A stretch of 18,121 nt of DNA from Porticoccaceae bacterium (GCA_023229065.1 JALNZZ010000028.1:1-18121), one strand, 5' to 3'. Numbered from the stretch's first letter, positions 1 through 6,164 are shown. Notes: generated from the letters alone by a model not told the origin. Program-made: numbers and translations.

Positions 1-126
1 CTGGAAGAAGTGGGCAAGCAGTTCGACGTCACCCGCGAGCGCATCCGCCAGATCGAAGCCAAGGCCCTGCGCAAACTGCGCCACCCCAGCCGCTCCGATC
101 ACCTGCGCAGCTTCATCGAAGACTGA
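1..126 (+). CDS. rpoD: RNA polymerase sigma-70 factor RpoD, C-terminal end (partial)
   Basis: Only the last 41 codons are in the window. The frame reads through VTRERIRQIEAKALRKLRHP and ends SFIED-stop. This is the helix-turn-helix of sigma region 4.2, which contacts the -35 element, followed by the normal short C-terminal tail of primary sigma factors. The 5' part lies upstream of the window. The following tRNA-Ile2 agrees with the rpoD neighbourhood in gammaproteobacteria (in E. coli ileX is also close to rpoD). Identity as the housekeeping sigma rather than RpoS or RpoH rests on the RQIEAKALRKLRHPSRSDHLRSF-type ending, which I recognise directly. Confidence 0.96.
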   Translation: MEEVGKQFDVTRERIRQIEAKALRKLRHPSRSDHLRSFIED

Positions 127-173
127 CACTGGCGCTGACGAGGCCATTTAACAGGCTTTATGTCGGCAAACAG

Positions 174-202
174 TGGTCAGCGAGGAGGCGGGCATTTATA
201 AT
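174..202 (+). promoter_or_regulatory. Candidate sigma-70 promoter for tRNA-Ile2
   Basis: TGGTCA (174-179, 4 of 6 to the -35 consensus) is followed after exactly 17 bases by a perfect TATAAT (197-202). Transcription would start around 208-210, some 25 bases before the mature tRNA. The GC-rich stretch GTCCGCC right after the -10 resembles the discriminator of stringently controlled stable-RNA promoters. The -10 box falls in the loop and right arm of the rpoD terminator hairpin, so part of its match may be incidental. Confidence 0.5.
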
Positions 203-218
203 GTCCGCCTCTTTAGTT
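185..218 (+). terminator. Rho-independent terminator of rpoD
   Basis: An 11-bp stem with one G-T pair (arms 185-195 and 201-211) closes a 5-base loop TTATA and is followed by CTTTAGTT, a short imperfect T-tract. It lies 58 bases after the rpoD stop codon and 16 bases before the tRNA, so it fits as the rpoD terminator. The T-tract is poor, so termination may be partial. The same bases contain a promoter -10 candidate. Confidence 0.6.
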
Positions 219-234
219 ATAAAGAACTACCTCA

Positions 235-311
235 GGGCCCATAGCTCAGTTGGTTAGAGCGTCCGACTCATAATCGGCCGGTCGCTGGTTCAAGTCCAGC
301 TGGGCCCACCA
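235..311 (+). tRNA. ileX: tRNA-Ile2 (CAU anticodon, lysidine-modified)
   Basis: A complete 77-base cloverleaf: 7-bp acceptor stem GGGCCCA/TGGGCCC, D arm GCTC..GAGC with AGTTGGTTA loop, anticodon loop CTCATAA, T arm GCTGG/CCAGC with TTCAAGT loop, discriminator A and encoded CCA. The CAU anticodon could mean Met or Ile2. C4-G69 and C5-G68 in the acceptor stem and a T arm matching E. coli ileX rather than metT favour Ile2, in which TilS converts C34 to lysidine so the tRNA reads AUA. No initiator-type 1-72 mismatch is present. Odd point: pair 27-43 is U-C, unpaired, at the top of the anticodon stem. Its position next to rpoD agrees with the known synteny. Confidence 0.93.
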
Positions 312-371
312 TTTCCCCTTATTAGCGTTTCGGTACAGTGGCAATGCAGGAGCCCTGTTCAGGAGTGACCG

Positions 372-464
372 ATGGCTACGATTGTGAAGACCCCTTCCGG
401 CGCTTGGAAAGCTGTTATCCGCAAGACCGGCTGGCTGGTGCCCCCGGGCAAGCTATGTCGCTAG
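372..464 (+). pseudogene. Tyrosine recombinase (integrase) N-terminal stub
   Basis: A 30-codon frame begins MATIVKTPSGAWKAVIRKTG, which I recognise as the start of a common family of phage/island tyrosine integrases of about 330-400 residues (N-terminal arm-binding region). AGGAG sits 8 bases before the ATG, so the translation signal is still intact. After KTGW the frame departs from the family and stops at 462. The catalytic domain with the R-H-R-Y residues is absent from the window. It starts 60 bases after the tRNA 3' end, exactly where an integrase next to a tRNA attachment site is expected. I read it as the scar of an element that was deleted. Family assignment is from memory of the N-terminal motif only. 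Confidence 0.7.
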
Positions 465-584
465 TGGATTGGCGTTGCGGTAATTATCGTTGCGTTGGCT
501 TTTACGCCTGTTGAGACAAGGGCTGGCCTTCCCGGTCTCTCGGATGACACTGCAAACAATCCAACACAAGCCCTCCAGCGCTAG
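465..584 (+). other. Open stretch with hydrophobic segment after the integrase stub
   Basis: In the same frame as the integrase stub, directly after its TAG, 39 sense codons run to the TAG at 582. They begin with a strongly hydrophobic run, WIGVAVIIVALAFTPV, then a polar tail ending NNPTQALQR. There is no start codon at the beginning, so it is not a gene as it stands. It could be a membrane-protein fragment joined to the stub by deletion, or chance. The remainder of 312-643 shows no gene, no strong hairpin and no repeat of the tRNA end. Confidence 0.25.
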
Positions 585-643
585 TGCTTCAACACACTTC
601 ACCCGTTAAACTCGGCACTTTTTCCAGATAAGTGCTTAGGCTC

Positions 644-1579
644 ATGCTCAATTTTCGAATTAGCCCCCTGTCCGCCATGGGGGTTCTTTGGCTGGTAACC
701 GCCGCCTGGGCCTTCAGTTTTTCCTTGATTGGAGTCTATCTTTCCGGTCATGTTGACAGCTACCTTGCCGTGTTCATCCGGGTGGGTTTGGCTTTTTTGT
801 TGTTTCTGCCGTTGCTGCGCCCCAGCACCTTGTCTCTTCCAAAATCCGCTGCACTGACCGCTATTGGCGGGATCCAGATTGGAGCCACCTACCTCCTGCT
901 CTACCACGCCTTTTCATATCTGAGCGTGCCGGAAGTGCTGCTATTCACCATCTTCACGCCTCTCTACATCACGCTTTTTGATGAGTTGATACTGGGACGG
1001 CGGCGCCTGCCCATTCGCTGGTGGATTGCCTCGGTGGTGGCTGTCATTGGCGCGGCGGTGATTCGCTACAACCAGGTCAGCAGCAACGCGCTGATGGGCT
1101 TTCTTCTCATCCAGGCTGCCAACCTGTGCTTCGCCGCCGGACAGGTGGCTTACAAGCGTCTACCACTCGGTGAGCTGGCACAACAACCACGGGTGTTTGG
1201 CTGGTTTTTTCTGGGCGCGACTCTGGTGTCAGGCATCGGCGTTCTTTTCTTTGCCGATTGGAGCAAGGTGCCGAGTTCTGCCTTCCAGTGGGGTATTTTG
1301 ATCTGGCTGGGCCTGGGTGCGTCTGGTCTCGGTTATCTGGCTTGGAATATGGCGGCCAAAAAAGTAAACACCGGGCAACTGGCCAGTATGAACAACATGA
1401 TGATTCCCGCCGGCATTCTGGTGAACTTCCTGTTCTGGAATGATGAAGTGGACTGGTTGCGCCTGCTGTTGGGCGGCTCCATCATTGGCTTATCATTATG
1501 GATTTGCAGCCCCAAACGAGACGCGATTTTTGAACCTCGTGAGCAGCAAAGCAGCCGAGCCAACCCTGAGAGGCAGTAG
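644..1579 (+). CDS. EamA/DMT-family transporter
   Basis: A 311-residue integral membrane protein made almost wholly of hydrophobic helices, about ten, arranged as two halves, the usual architecture and length of the drug/metabolite transporter superfamily (two EamA domains). The first half holds AWAFSFSLIGVYLSGHVDS and a helix pair ending in PLYITLFDEL; the second half has GLGASGLGYLAWNMAAKKVN, the typical EamA repeat ending in NMMIPAGILVNFLFWNDE. It acts in the inner membrane. Substrate is unknown: the N-terminal motif resembles the carboxylate/amino acid/amine subgroup that includes biotin transporter YigM, but this is a weak hint. I chose ATG 644 (TTAGG 5-8 bases upstream) over a GTG at 632; ATG 677 is also possible. 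It lies in the accessory block after the integrase stub and is not in an obvious operon. Confidence 0.88.
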   Translation: MLNFRISPLSAMGVLWLVTAAWAFSFSLIGVYLSGHVDSYLAVFIRVGLAFLLFLPLLRPSTLSLPKSAALTAIGGIQIGATYLLLYHAFSYLSVPEVLLFTIFTPLYITLFDELILGRRRLPIRWWIASVVAVIGAAVIRYNQVSSNALMGFLLIQAANLCFAAGQVAYKRLPLGELAQQPRVFGWFFLGATLVSGIGVLFFADWSKVPSSAFQWGILIWLGLGASGLGYLAWNMAAKKVNTGQLASMNNMMIPAGILVNFLFWNDEVDWLRLLLGGSIIGLSLWICSPKRDAIFEPREQQSSRANPERQ

Positions 1580-1635
1580 CACACGATCGCAGTTTAGAGT
1601 TCCTGTATCACCATGAAAACATAAGTGGCGAGCTG

Positions 1636-1770
1636 ATGGCTGGACGGTGCAGATCCTTCCCTAACCAGAACATCGACGGGAAAGTTGTTCTCAAAGAAAA
1701 CTGGAAATGGTTCACTGGGGATCAGTCGGAAGGATCATCTGAAATTGAAGAAGTCGACGAAGATAGCTGA
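1636..1770 (+). CDS. Hypothetical 44-residue acidic protein or gene remnant
   Basis: An ATG-initiated frame of 44 codons with a coding-like composition: a central part with DGKVVLKENWKWFTGDQ and an acidic tail EIEEVDEDS. Only a weak GAG-type ribosome site precedes it. The frame continues after the TGA with 18 more sense codons (HQAQAVLHAHWDELKPAP) to a TAG at 1825, which suggests a broken longer gene instead of a true small protein. I do not recognise a family. It sits alone between the transporter and csaA. The rest of 1580-1855 has no other feature. Confidence 0.25.
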   Translation: MAGRCRSFPNQNIDGKVVLKENWKWFTGDQSEGSSEIEEVDEDS

Positions 1771-1855
1771 CACCAGGCTCAAGCCGTCCTCCACGCTCAC
1801 TGGGACGAGCTGAAGCCCGCCCCTTAGCCTAAGATTAGCCGTTTAGAGAGAGCAT

Positions 1856-2194
1856 ATGGAACTCATATCCTTTGATGATTTTTTGAAAGTAGAGCTTCGC
1901 GTCGGGCGTATCGTAGAGGCGTCTGTGTTCAAAGAGGCGCGCAAGCCTGCCTACGTCCTCCATGTGGATTTTGGCGATGAGCTTGGCATTAAAAAATCCA
2001 GCGCACAAATCACGGCGCTTTATGAACCAGAAGAGCTTGTAGGGAAGCTTGTCGTAGCTGTAATCAACTTCCCTCGCAAGCAAGTTGGCCCTCTGATGTC
2101 AGAGTGCCTGGTAACGGGCTTCCACCATGAGCGTGGCGAGGTTACCCTTTGCGTACCGGACCACTCGGTTCCTCTTGGAACTAGATTGTTGTAA
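1856..2194 (+). CDS. csaA: CsaA-type tRNA-binding domain protein
   Basis: A 112-residue single-domain protein of the EMAP-II/Arc1p tRNA-binding OB-fold family, the usual CsaA length. Diagnostic segments are FLKVELRVGRIVEA near residues 9-22, IKKSSAQIT at 45-53 and VAVINFPRKQVGPLMSE at 67-83. In Bacillus CsaA is described as an export-associated chaperone; the OB fold itself binds tRNA, and in other bacteria its role is poorly defined. It acts in the cytoplasm as a homodimer in known members. A GAGAGAG purine run ends 3 bases before the ATG and serves as ribosome site. It is the only gene of its direction between the transporter and the toxin-antitoxin genes, so it is probably its own transcript. 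Confidence 0.92.
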   Translation: MELISFDDFLKVELRVGRIVEASVFKEARKPAYVLHVDFGDELGIKKSSAQITALYEPEELVGKLVVAVINFPRKQVGPLMSECLVTGFHHERGEVTLCVPDHSVPLGTRLL

Positions 2195-2200
2195 TAACGA

Positions 2201-2401
2201 CTATCCATTCCGACGCTGCTTTGCAGCATGGCTTAACTCAGGTGCGACCCACCAGGACTCGGCGACTATAGGCTTCTTGTCCCCACCCTCCCACTTCTGC
2301 ACAGTCGAAACGCTGATGTTGAGCACTGCGGCAAACACGGCCTGACTCATCTCCTGAGCTGCGCTCCACAAGGCGGCATCGGTCACATCCGTCTTTTTCA
2401 T
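2201..2401 (-). pseudogene. HigA-like XRE antitoxin, deleted and truncated
   Basis: From ATG 2401 the frame gives 66 residues. The middle, MSQAVFAAVLNISVSTVQKWE, is a typical HTH_3/XRE helix-turn-helix from antitoxins such as HigA, where the recognition helix is SVSTVQKWE. In intact relatives this motif sits about 40-60 residues from the N-terminus and is followed by GxKxPSGPSLKLL. Here only 17 residues lie before it, and after WEGGDKKP the frame turns into unrelated sequence ending KQRRNG. The partner toxin is absent. It therefore appears to have lost sequence on both sides of the HTH. A short functional DNA-binding protein cannot be excluded. Confidence 0.6.
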
Positions 2402-2491
2402 CCAGCGGGTAAAAGGAAGCACACAAGTCTGCCTACACCTACATGGACGCACACCTCTGTCGCTGTATTACACCACAGTGACAAGTCTTCC

Positions 2492-2779
2492 CTAACGCCG
2501 TTTGATATCACGGTAGAAATTTTCGTGCGGCCCCAAAGCCATCAGTTCCAGAACGAGGGTACCCTCATCAAAACTGTATCCAAGCAGGGTCAGCTGCTTG
2601 TTCATTTTAAATTTATATACGCGCAAGAAAGCGAGATCGCCTTTTTTCTGTTCCCCAAGATCAGTATTGGCCATCAGCGCCTTGACGGCCTCATCTAGGT
2701 CTTCTTTCTGGTTCGCTTTAAGTTTTTTTACTGCTTTCTTAAAGGTCGGAGACTGTAAAACACGGGTGGCCTTAGCCAA
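2492..2779 (-). CDS. Type II toxin, RelE/ParE family
   Basis: A 95-residue basic protein with the RelE/ParE fold pattern: N-terminal helices rich in Lys (PTFKKAVKKLKANQKEDLDE), a middle strand FLRVYKFKMNKQLTLLGYS and a C-terminal ELMALGPHENFYRDIKR ending. Such toxins act either as ribosome-dependent mRNA endonucleases or as gyrase poisons; the sequence alone does not decide which. The start is TTG at 2779, overlapping the antitoxin's end by 8 bases; GGAGG lies 9 bases upstream inside the antitoxin gene. A TTG start coupled to the antitoxin would keep toxin synthesis below that of the antitoxin. No frameshift is visible and the length is normal, so it looks functional. Confidence 0.85.
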   Translation of the reverse strand: MAKATRVLQSPTFKKAVKKLKANQKEDLDEAVKALMANTDLGEQKKGDLAFLRVYKFKMNKQLTLLGYSFDEGTLVLELMALGPHENFYRDIKRR

Positions 2780-2993
2780 AGTCGTAAGCCTCCAGCTTAC
2801 CGGCTTCTCGCTCTGCTTTCGCTATGATGGCCTGCCTGACAAATTCATAGGGTAAGTCTGGGTTGTCTTCCATCATTTCACCGATCTTCGCCCAGTGCTC
2901 AATTTGCTTGGGAGTCGTACGGTTAAGCGCTTTGGCTATTATGGTTGCCTTCTCGATAAGATCTTGATCCAAACGGATGCTACTCGTGGCCAT
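2772..2993 (-). CDS. ParD-like type II antitoxin
   Basis: A 73-residue protein matching the ParD_like antitoxin family (formerly DUF3423): SIRLDQDLIEKATIIAKALN is the ribbon-helix-helix-like N-terminal part, followed by the characteristic TTPKQIEHWAKIGEMMEDNPDLP and a helical C-terminus (FVRQAIIAKAEREAGKLE) that should wrap the toxin. I chose ATG 2993, which has TTGAGGAG 8 bases upstream, over an upstream start at 3047 that would run through the promoter. It is the first gene of a two-gene operon with the toxin. Antitoxins of this type normally bind their own promoter, and a perfect -10 box lies just upstream. Confidence 0.87.
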   Translation of the reverse strand: MATSSIRLDQDLIEKATIIAKALNRTTPKQIEHWAKIGEMMEDNPDLPYEFVRQAIIAKAEREAGKLEAYDFG

Positions 2994-3018
2994 GTCAATG
3001 CTCCTCAAGGTTTGTTCG

Positions 3019-3047
3019 ATTATAGCTGCGCCCCACCTCTGATGCAA
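3019..3047 (-). promoter_or_regulatory. Promoter of the toxin-antitoxin operon
   Basis: On the minus strand TTGCAT (3042-3047) is followed after 17 bases by a perfect TATAAT (3019-3024), 25 bases before the antitoxin ATG. The -35 match is 3 of 6, with the conserved TTG. Confidence 0.6.
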
Positions 3048-3066
3048 TTAACCACAATTGATGCAA
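3041..3066. promoter_or_regulatory. Candidate antitoxin operator
   Basis: The inverted repeat CAATT-N6-AATTG (3045-3049 and 3056-3060) overlaps the -35 element, and a direct repeat GATGCAA occurs at 3041-3047 and 3060-3066, 19 bases apart or about two helical turns. Autoregulating antitoxins usually bind such repeats. The arms are short and AT-rich, so this is tentative. Confidence 0.3.
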
Positions 3067-3102
3067 ACCGCCACAACTGCTTTCTGTACGAACCTGGAGG
3101 GG

Positions 3103-4479
3103 CTAGCTACGCTCTTGCGCATCCGCAGCAGGCCAGGTCAGCTTTTTACTTTCACATTGCACAATTCCGTTGGCACCCAGGCGTATGCGCCAGCGCTGGG
3201 CACTGGAGTGCGTTTCGCCCGGGTCCGTGTATACCAGCAACAGGTTGTAATCGTGCTGTTTCTCGATGACATGGGCCTGAATATCGGCAAAGGGATCTTG
3301 TTCATCCGCCACCACAAACAGCTGGTTACGGGGTGCCTGGATCATTTCACAGAGCAGTTCGCAGTCCAGGCTGAGGCGCTCTTGAATCTCATTTTGCGCC
3401 AGGGCGGCCTTGTCCAGGGTGAGGAGTGAGCGATAGCAGACAACCTGGCGCTCCTCGCTGATGGCCCACTTGCCGGAGTGCTCAGCCACTTCGCGGGGCA
3501 GTTCCCCGAGCCGGCGGTAGGTCAGCCAGGTCAGTTGCTGGGCCAGTTGCTGCCTGGTGTATGGCATCAGCAGACGAATTCTCCAGCGCGGCCTGCCCTT
3601 GCGCAGCCAGCGAGTCATCATGCTGATCATATCGTCGCGCAGCAGGTCGCGGATGGCATAGATCAGCGCAATACCCAGCAGCAGGGCCACTGACAGCTGG
3701 CTCACGCCTCTGGCATTGAACAGCAGGTAGGTGAACAGCGACATGATCACTGTGGTGGAGACGGCCTTAACCAACTTGCGAGTACCGGCTCCCAGTTCGG
3801 TAATATTGAGTCGCAGCAGCACCGGGTACTCCAGCAGCCGTTTGTACAAACTCATGCGGTTCCAGACACGGGTGGGGCTGCCGCGAAATTCGTCCGTATA
3901 CTCGCGTTCCTTGCGCAGTAAATATTCTTTGCGCAGAAATGCCTCGACTGAGCTCTTTAATTCTGCATCAAGCTCGTCAAACTCTGGCAGGGTCATGCAT
4001 TCGAGCAAAAACTGCTCCGCGTACCAGGAAAAATAAATATCCATCTGCCGAAAATAGCGCTGCTGGCGATTTTGCTCCGGTGTCGAGCGACGCAGTCGCT
4101 GGGCAAAGGTTTCGCTTAAGCGCAGCGCCCGGGAAACAGGTTCAGCGGAGGCTGTGCCCGCAGCCTGTAACTGTTGGCGCAGTCTGTCCATAGAGGCTTT
4201 GTATTGGAACAGCCAGGAGCCATACATAATCTCGTAATGGGGAGACAGCAGCGAATAACCTTCGCTATCTTTACCCGCACGGTTCGCGGAGGGCTGCCCA
4301 AGCAGCCCATAGCGGTGGATGACAGAGCCAAAATAGAATTGGGCCTCCGACAGTGTCCAGCTGGAAAAACTGGTCTCGTGAGGCGTAAACAGATACAGCT
4401 CCACCTTGTAGCGGCCCGGTTTTTTCAAGGTACGGGACAGCTGCAGACGATAATCACCCTTGCGCTTTAGTGAGTACAC
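3103..4479 (-). CDS. Uncharacterised two-TM membrane protein, 458 aa
   Basis: I do not recognise a named family. Residues 1-230 are soluble, with RxLKKPGRYKVELYLFTPHE near the start, a stretch rich in Arg/Gln with coiled-coil character (95-190) and many aromatic residues. Two hydrophobic helices lie at about 238-255 and 261-279, then a basic patch RWLRKGRPRWR. Residues 300-458 form a second soluble domain ending in a beta-like stretch (RWRIRLGANGIVQCESK), so both termini are likely on the same side of the inner membrane. The chosen start is GTG 4479, without a good ribosome site; an SD-led ATG lies upstream in another frame, so the true N-terminus is uncertain. It stands alone, transcribed away from the MarC gene and towards the toxin-antitoxin operon. 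Confidence 0.75.
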   Translation of the reverse strand: MYSLKRKGDYRLQLSRTLKKPGRYKVELYLFTPHETSFSSWTLSEAQFYFGSVIHRYGLLGQPSANRAGKDSEGYSLLSPHYEIMYGSWLFQYKASMDRLRQQLQAAGTASAEPVSRALRLSETFAQRLRRSTPEQNRQQRYFRQMDIYFSWYAEQFLLECMTLPEFDELDAELKSSVEAFLRKEYLLRKEREYTDEFRGSPTRVWNRMSLYKRLLEYPVLLRLNITELGAGTRKLVKAVSTTVIMSLFTYLLFNARGVSQLSVALLLGIALIYAIRDLLRDDMISMMTRWLRKGRPRWRIRLLMPYTRQQLAQQLTWLTYRRLGELPREVAEHSGKWAISEERQVVCYRSLLTLDKAALAQNEIQERLSLDCELLCEMIQAPRNQLFVVADEQDPFADIQAHVIEKQHDYNLLLVYTDPGETHSSAQRWRIRLGANGIVQCESKKLTWPAADAQERS

Positions 4480-4508
4480 GGCTTGACCTTTTTGTATGTG
4501 TTCGACAT
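4467..4508 (-). CDS. SD-led 13-codon frame overlapping the start of the 458-aa gene
   Basis: MSNTYKKVKPCTH-stop. It has the best ribosome site in the area (GGAGGAG 6 bases before ATG) and overlaps the GTG start of the large gene out of frame. It may be a leader that couples translation, or the real N-terminus of the large protein separated by a one-base deletion: MSNTYKKVKP followed by VYSLKRKGDY would read naturally. Whether it is translated cannot be told from sequence. Confidence 0.25.
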   Translation of the reverse strand: MSNTYKKVKPCTH

Positions 4509-4616
4509 GCCTGCTCCTCCAAGACAGGTAACACCGCGCTCTACCTCAACCTTTCATGATAGACGCAACCAGGGCTAGAATGCCGGGCCAATGATAGCCC
4601 ACTCAGCCAGGTCATA

Positions 4617-5282
4617 ATGCAACTTGCCATAGCCACTGTTATCGCTCTACTACCGATCATCAACCCGTTCAGCACCGCACCGATGTTTCTCGCCATCACC
4701 GAGGGCGACACCAACGCTGAGCGCCGCGAACAAGCGCGCAAAGCTGTGATTTACATGATCTGCATTCTGGTGGCTTTTTTGGTGGGCGGCACCTTTATCA
4801 TGACATTTTTTGGTCTGTCGCTACCCGGTCTGCGGATTGCCGGAGGCATTCTGGTGGCCGGCGTGGGGATGCGAATGCTCTACCCCAAGGATGGCGGCGT
4901 CCAGACCAGAGCCGAGCACCTGGAGTCAAAACACAAGCGCGACGTCTCTTTCACCCCCCTGGCCATGCCGAGCCTGGCGGGGCCTGGCGCTATTTCCGTC
5001 ACTATCGGTCTCACCTCCATGGCTCGAAGCTGGGTGGACTTTATCTCCATCATCGTGGGCATCCTGCTGGTGGCGGTAATGGTCTACACCACTTTGCGCC
5101 TCTCCACCCGCCTGGTGAAAGTGCTGGGGGTGAATGGCTTGCACGCCATGACCAAGATCATGGGCTTTTTGATCCTCTGCGTGGGAGTACAATTTATCGT
5201 CAATGGCATTGTCGAGGTAGTATCCAGCCCCGAGCTGGTGCACGGGATTCTCCGCGCCATCGAAAGCGCTCCTGCTCAATAA
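4617..5282 (+). CDS. MarC-family integral membrane protein
   Basis: A 221-residue protein with about six membrane helices, the standard MarC (UPF0056) length. Family signatures are IALLPIINPFSTAPMFLAIT near residues 8-27, LPGLRIAGGILVAGVGMRMLYP at 66-87, FTPLAMPSLAGPGAIS at 109-124 and IMGFLILCVGVQFIVNGIVE at 181-200. The set of motifs resembles E. coli MarC more than YhgN or YchE. It acts in the inner membrane; MarC proteins were once tied to multiple antibiotic resistance, but that link was not supported and the function is still unclear. The start ATG 4617 has CAGG 6-9 bases upstream. It ends 19 bases before the convergent UDG-like gene, with no clear terminator between them. Confidence 0.9.
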   Translation: MQLAIATVIALLPIINPFSTAPMFLAITEGDTNAERREQARKAVIYMICILVAFLVGGTFIMTFFGLSLPGLRIAGGILVAGVGMRMLYPKDGGVQTRAEHLESKHKRDVSFTPLAMPSLAGPGAISVTIGLTSMARSWVDFISIIVGILLVAVMVYTTLRLSTRLVKVLGVNGLHAMTKIMGFLILCVGVQFIVNGIVEVVSSPELVHGILRAIESAPAQ

Positions 5283-5301
5283 TTGGGGGTATGGCTGCAG
5301 T

Positions 5302-5943
5302 CTAGCGCCCACGAGCGGCGGACTGAGTTACCAACGGAGCAACCTGCTCCCGCAACGCTGGCACCACCTCGGCTTCAAACCACGGGTTGCGCTGCAGCCA
5401 CAGGCGATTGCGCGGCGATGGATGAACGAGGGGGAAGCAGCGGGGACGATCCGGCAGGCTGAAGTCACGCCAGTGACGCACCGTCTCGGTGAGCGTCGTA
5501 AAGCGCCCCAACTCCCACTCGCGCAGATAATAGCGCTGGGCGTACTGACCAATTAGCAGTACCAGCTCAATAGCCGGCATGTGCTCCAGCAATTTGTGAT
5601 GCCAGCGCGGTGCGCACTCTGGCCGGGGCGGCAGATCTCCCGAACGCCCCCGGCCCGGATAGCAAAACCCCATGGACATGATGGCGATGCGAGTCGGGTC
5701 ATAAAAAGTGGCGCGATCCACCCCCATCCATTCGCGCAAGCGGTCGCCGCTGGGGTCGTTCCAGGGAATGCTGGTATTGTGTACTCGCGTACCGGGCGCC
5801 TGGCCAATCACCAGGATGCGGGCGCCGCTGTCCACCCTCAGCACGGGATTGGGGCCGAGGGGCAGATCCTGGCAATAGCGACAGTGGCGCACTTCGTCCA
5901 GCAACCCCGCCAACTCATCCCTGACGGCAATTCTGTCTGTCAT
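5302..5943 (-). CDS. Uracil-DNA glycosylase-like protein
   Basis: A 213-residue member of the UDG superfamily, the usual length. Motif 1 is GQAPGTRVHN (residues 47-56), the water-activating and uracil-pocket loop region; motif 2 is HPSPRN (174-179), the DNA-intercalating loop. Between them IPWNDPSGDRLREWMG and GDLPPRPECAPRWH are typical of the UDG-like subgroup that is often annotated simply as uracil-DNA glycosylase family. Activity on uracil has not, to my knowledge, been established for this subgroup. Cysteines at 21, 24, 94 and 110 could ligate an iron-sulfur cluster as in family 4 enzymes (inference). ATG 5943 has GGAGGAG 3 bases upstream. It is divergent from gcvP. Confidence 0.88.
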   Translation of the reverse strand: MTDRIAVRDELAGLLDEVRHCRYCQDLPLGPNPVLRVDSGARILVIGQAPGTRVHNTSIPWNDPSGDRLREWMGVDRATFYDPTRIAIMSMGFCYPGRGRSGDLPPRPECAPRWHHKLLEHMPAIELVLLIGQYAQRYYLREWELGRFTTLTETVRHWRDFSLPDRPRCFPLVHPSPRNRLWLQRNPWFEAEVVPALREQVAPLVTQSAARGR

Positions 5944-6057
5944 GGCTCCTCCACGGATTCATACCCGTCATTGTAGTGCCATCCCAGCGCTGATGCTTCG
6001 ACCGGCTGGTAACAGGCGCTTTGCGCCTTAACACCGCGAGGCCAAAATACATACCGT

Positions 6058-6087
6058 TTGCCGCCCCGCTGATGGCCTTGGTAAAAT
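6058..6087 (+). promoter_or_regulatory. Candidate promoter of gcvP
   Basis: TTGCCG (6058-6063, 4 of 6) and TAAAAT (6082-6087, 5 of 6) are 18 bases apart, giving a leader of about 70 bases. The rest of 5944-6164 holds only a short hairpin AGGCGC-TTT-GCGCCT (6014-6028, one loop base more than drawn at the right) and no recognisable glycine riboswitch core. Confidence 0.35.
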
Positions 6088-6164
6088 GGTCGGCTTCGTT
6101 GCACCGGCCTACGGTGCCCTACCTCCCCGCACGCTGCGCCATCTTTCTTGCCACAGGAACAATC

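Noticed and set aside
6021..6164. In-frame N-terminal extension of GcvP
   Set aside because: The extra 48 residues do not resemble GcvP, and ATG 6165 has a ribosome site and gives the family's normal length.
5944..6164. Glycine riboswitch before gcvP
   Set aside because: I found only a 6-bp hairpin and no tandem aptamer core; not supported by eye.
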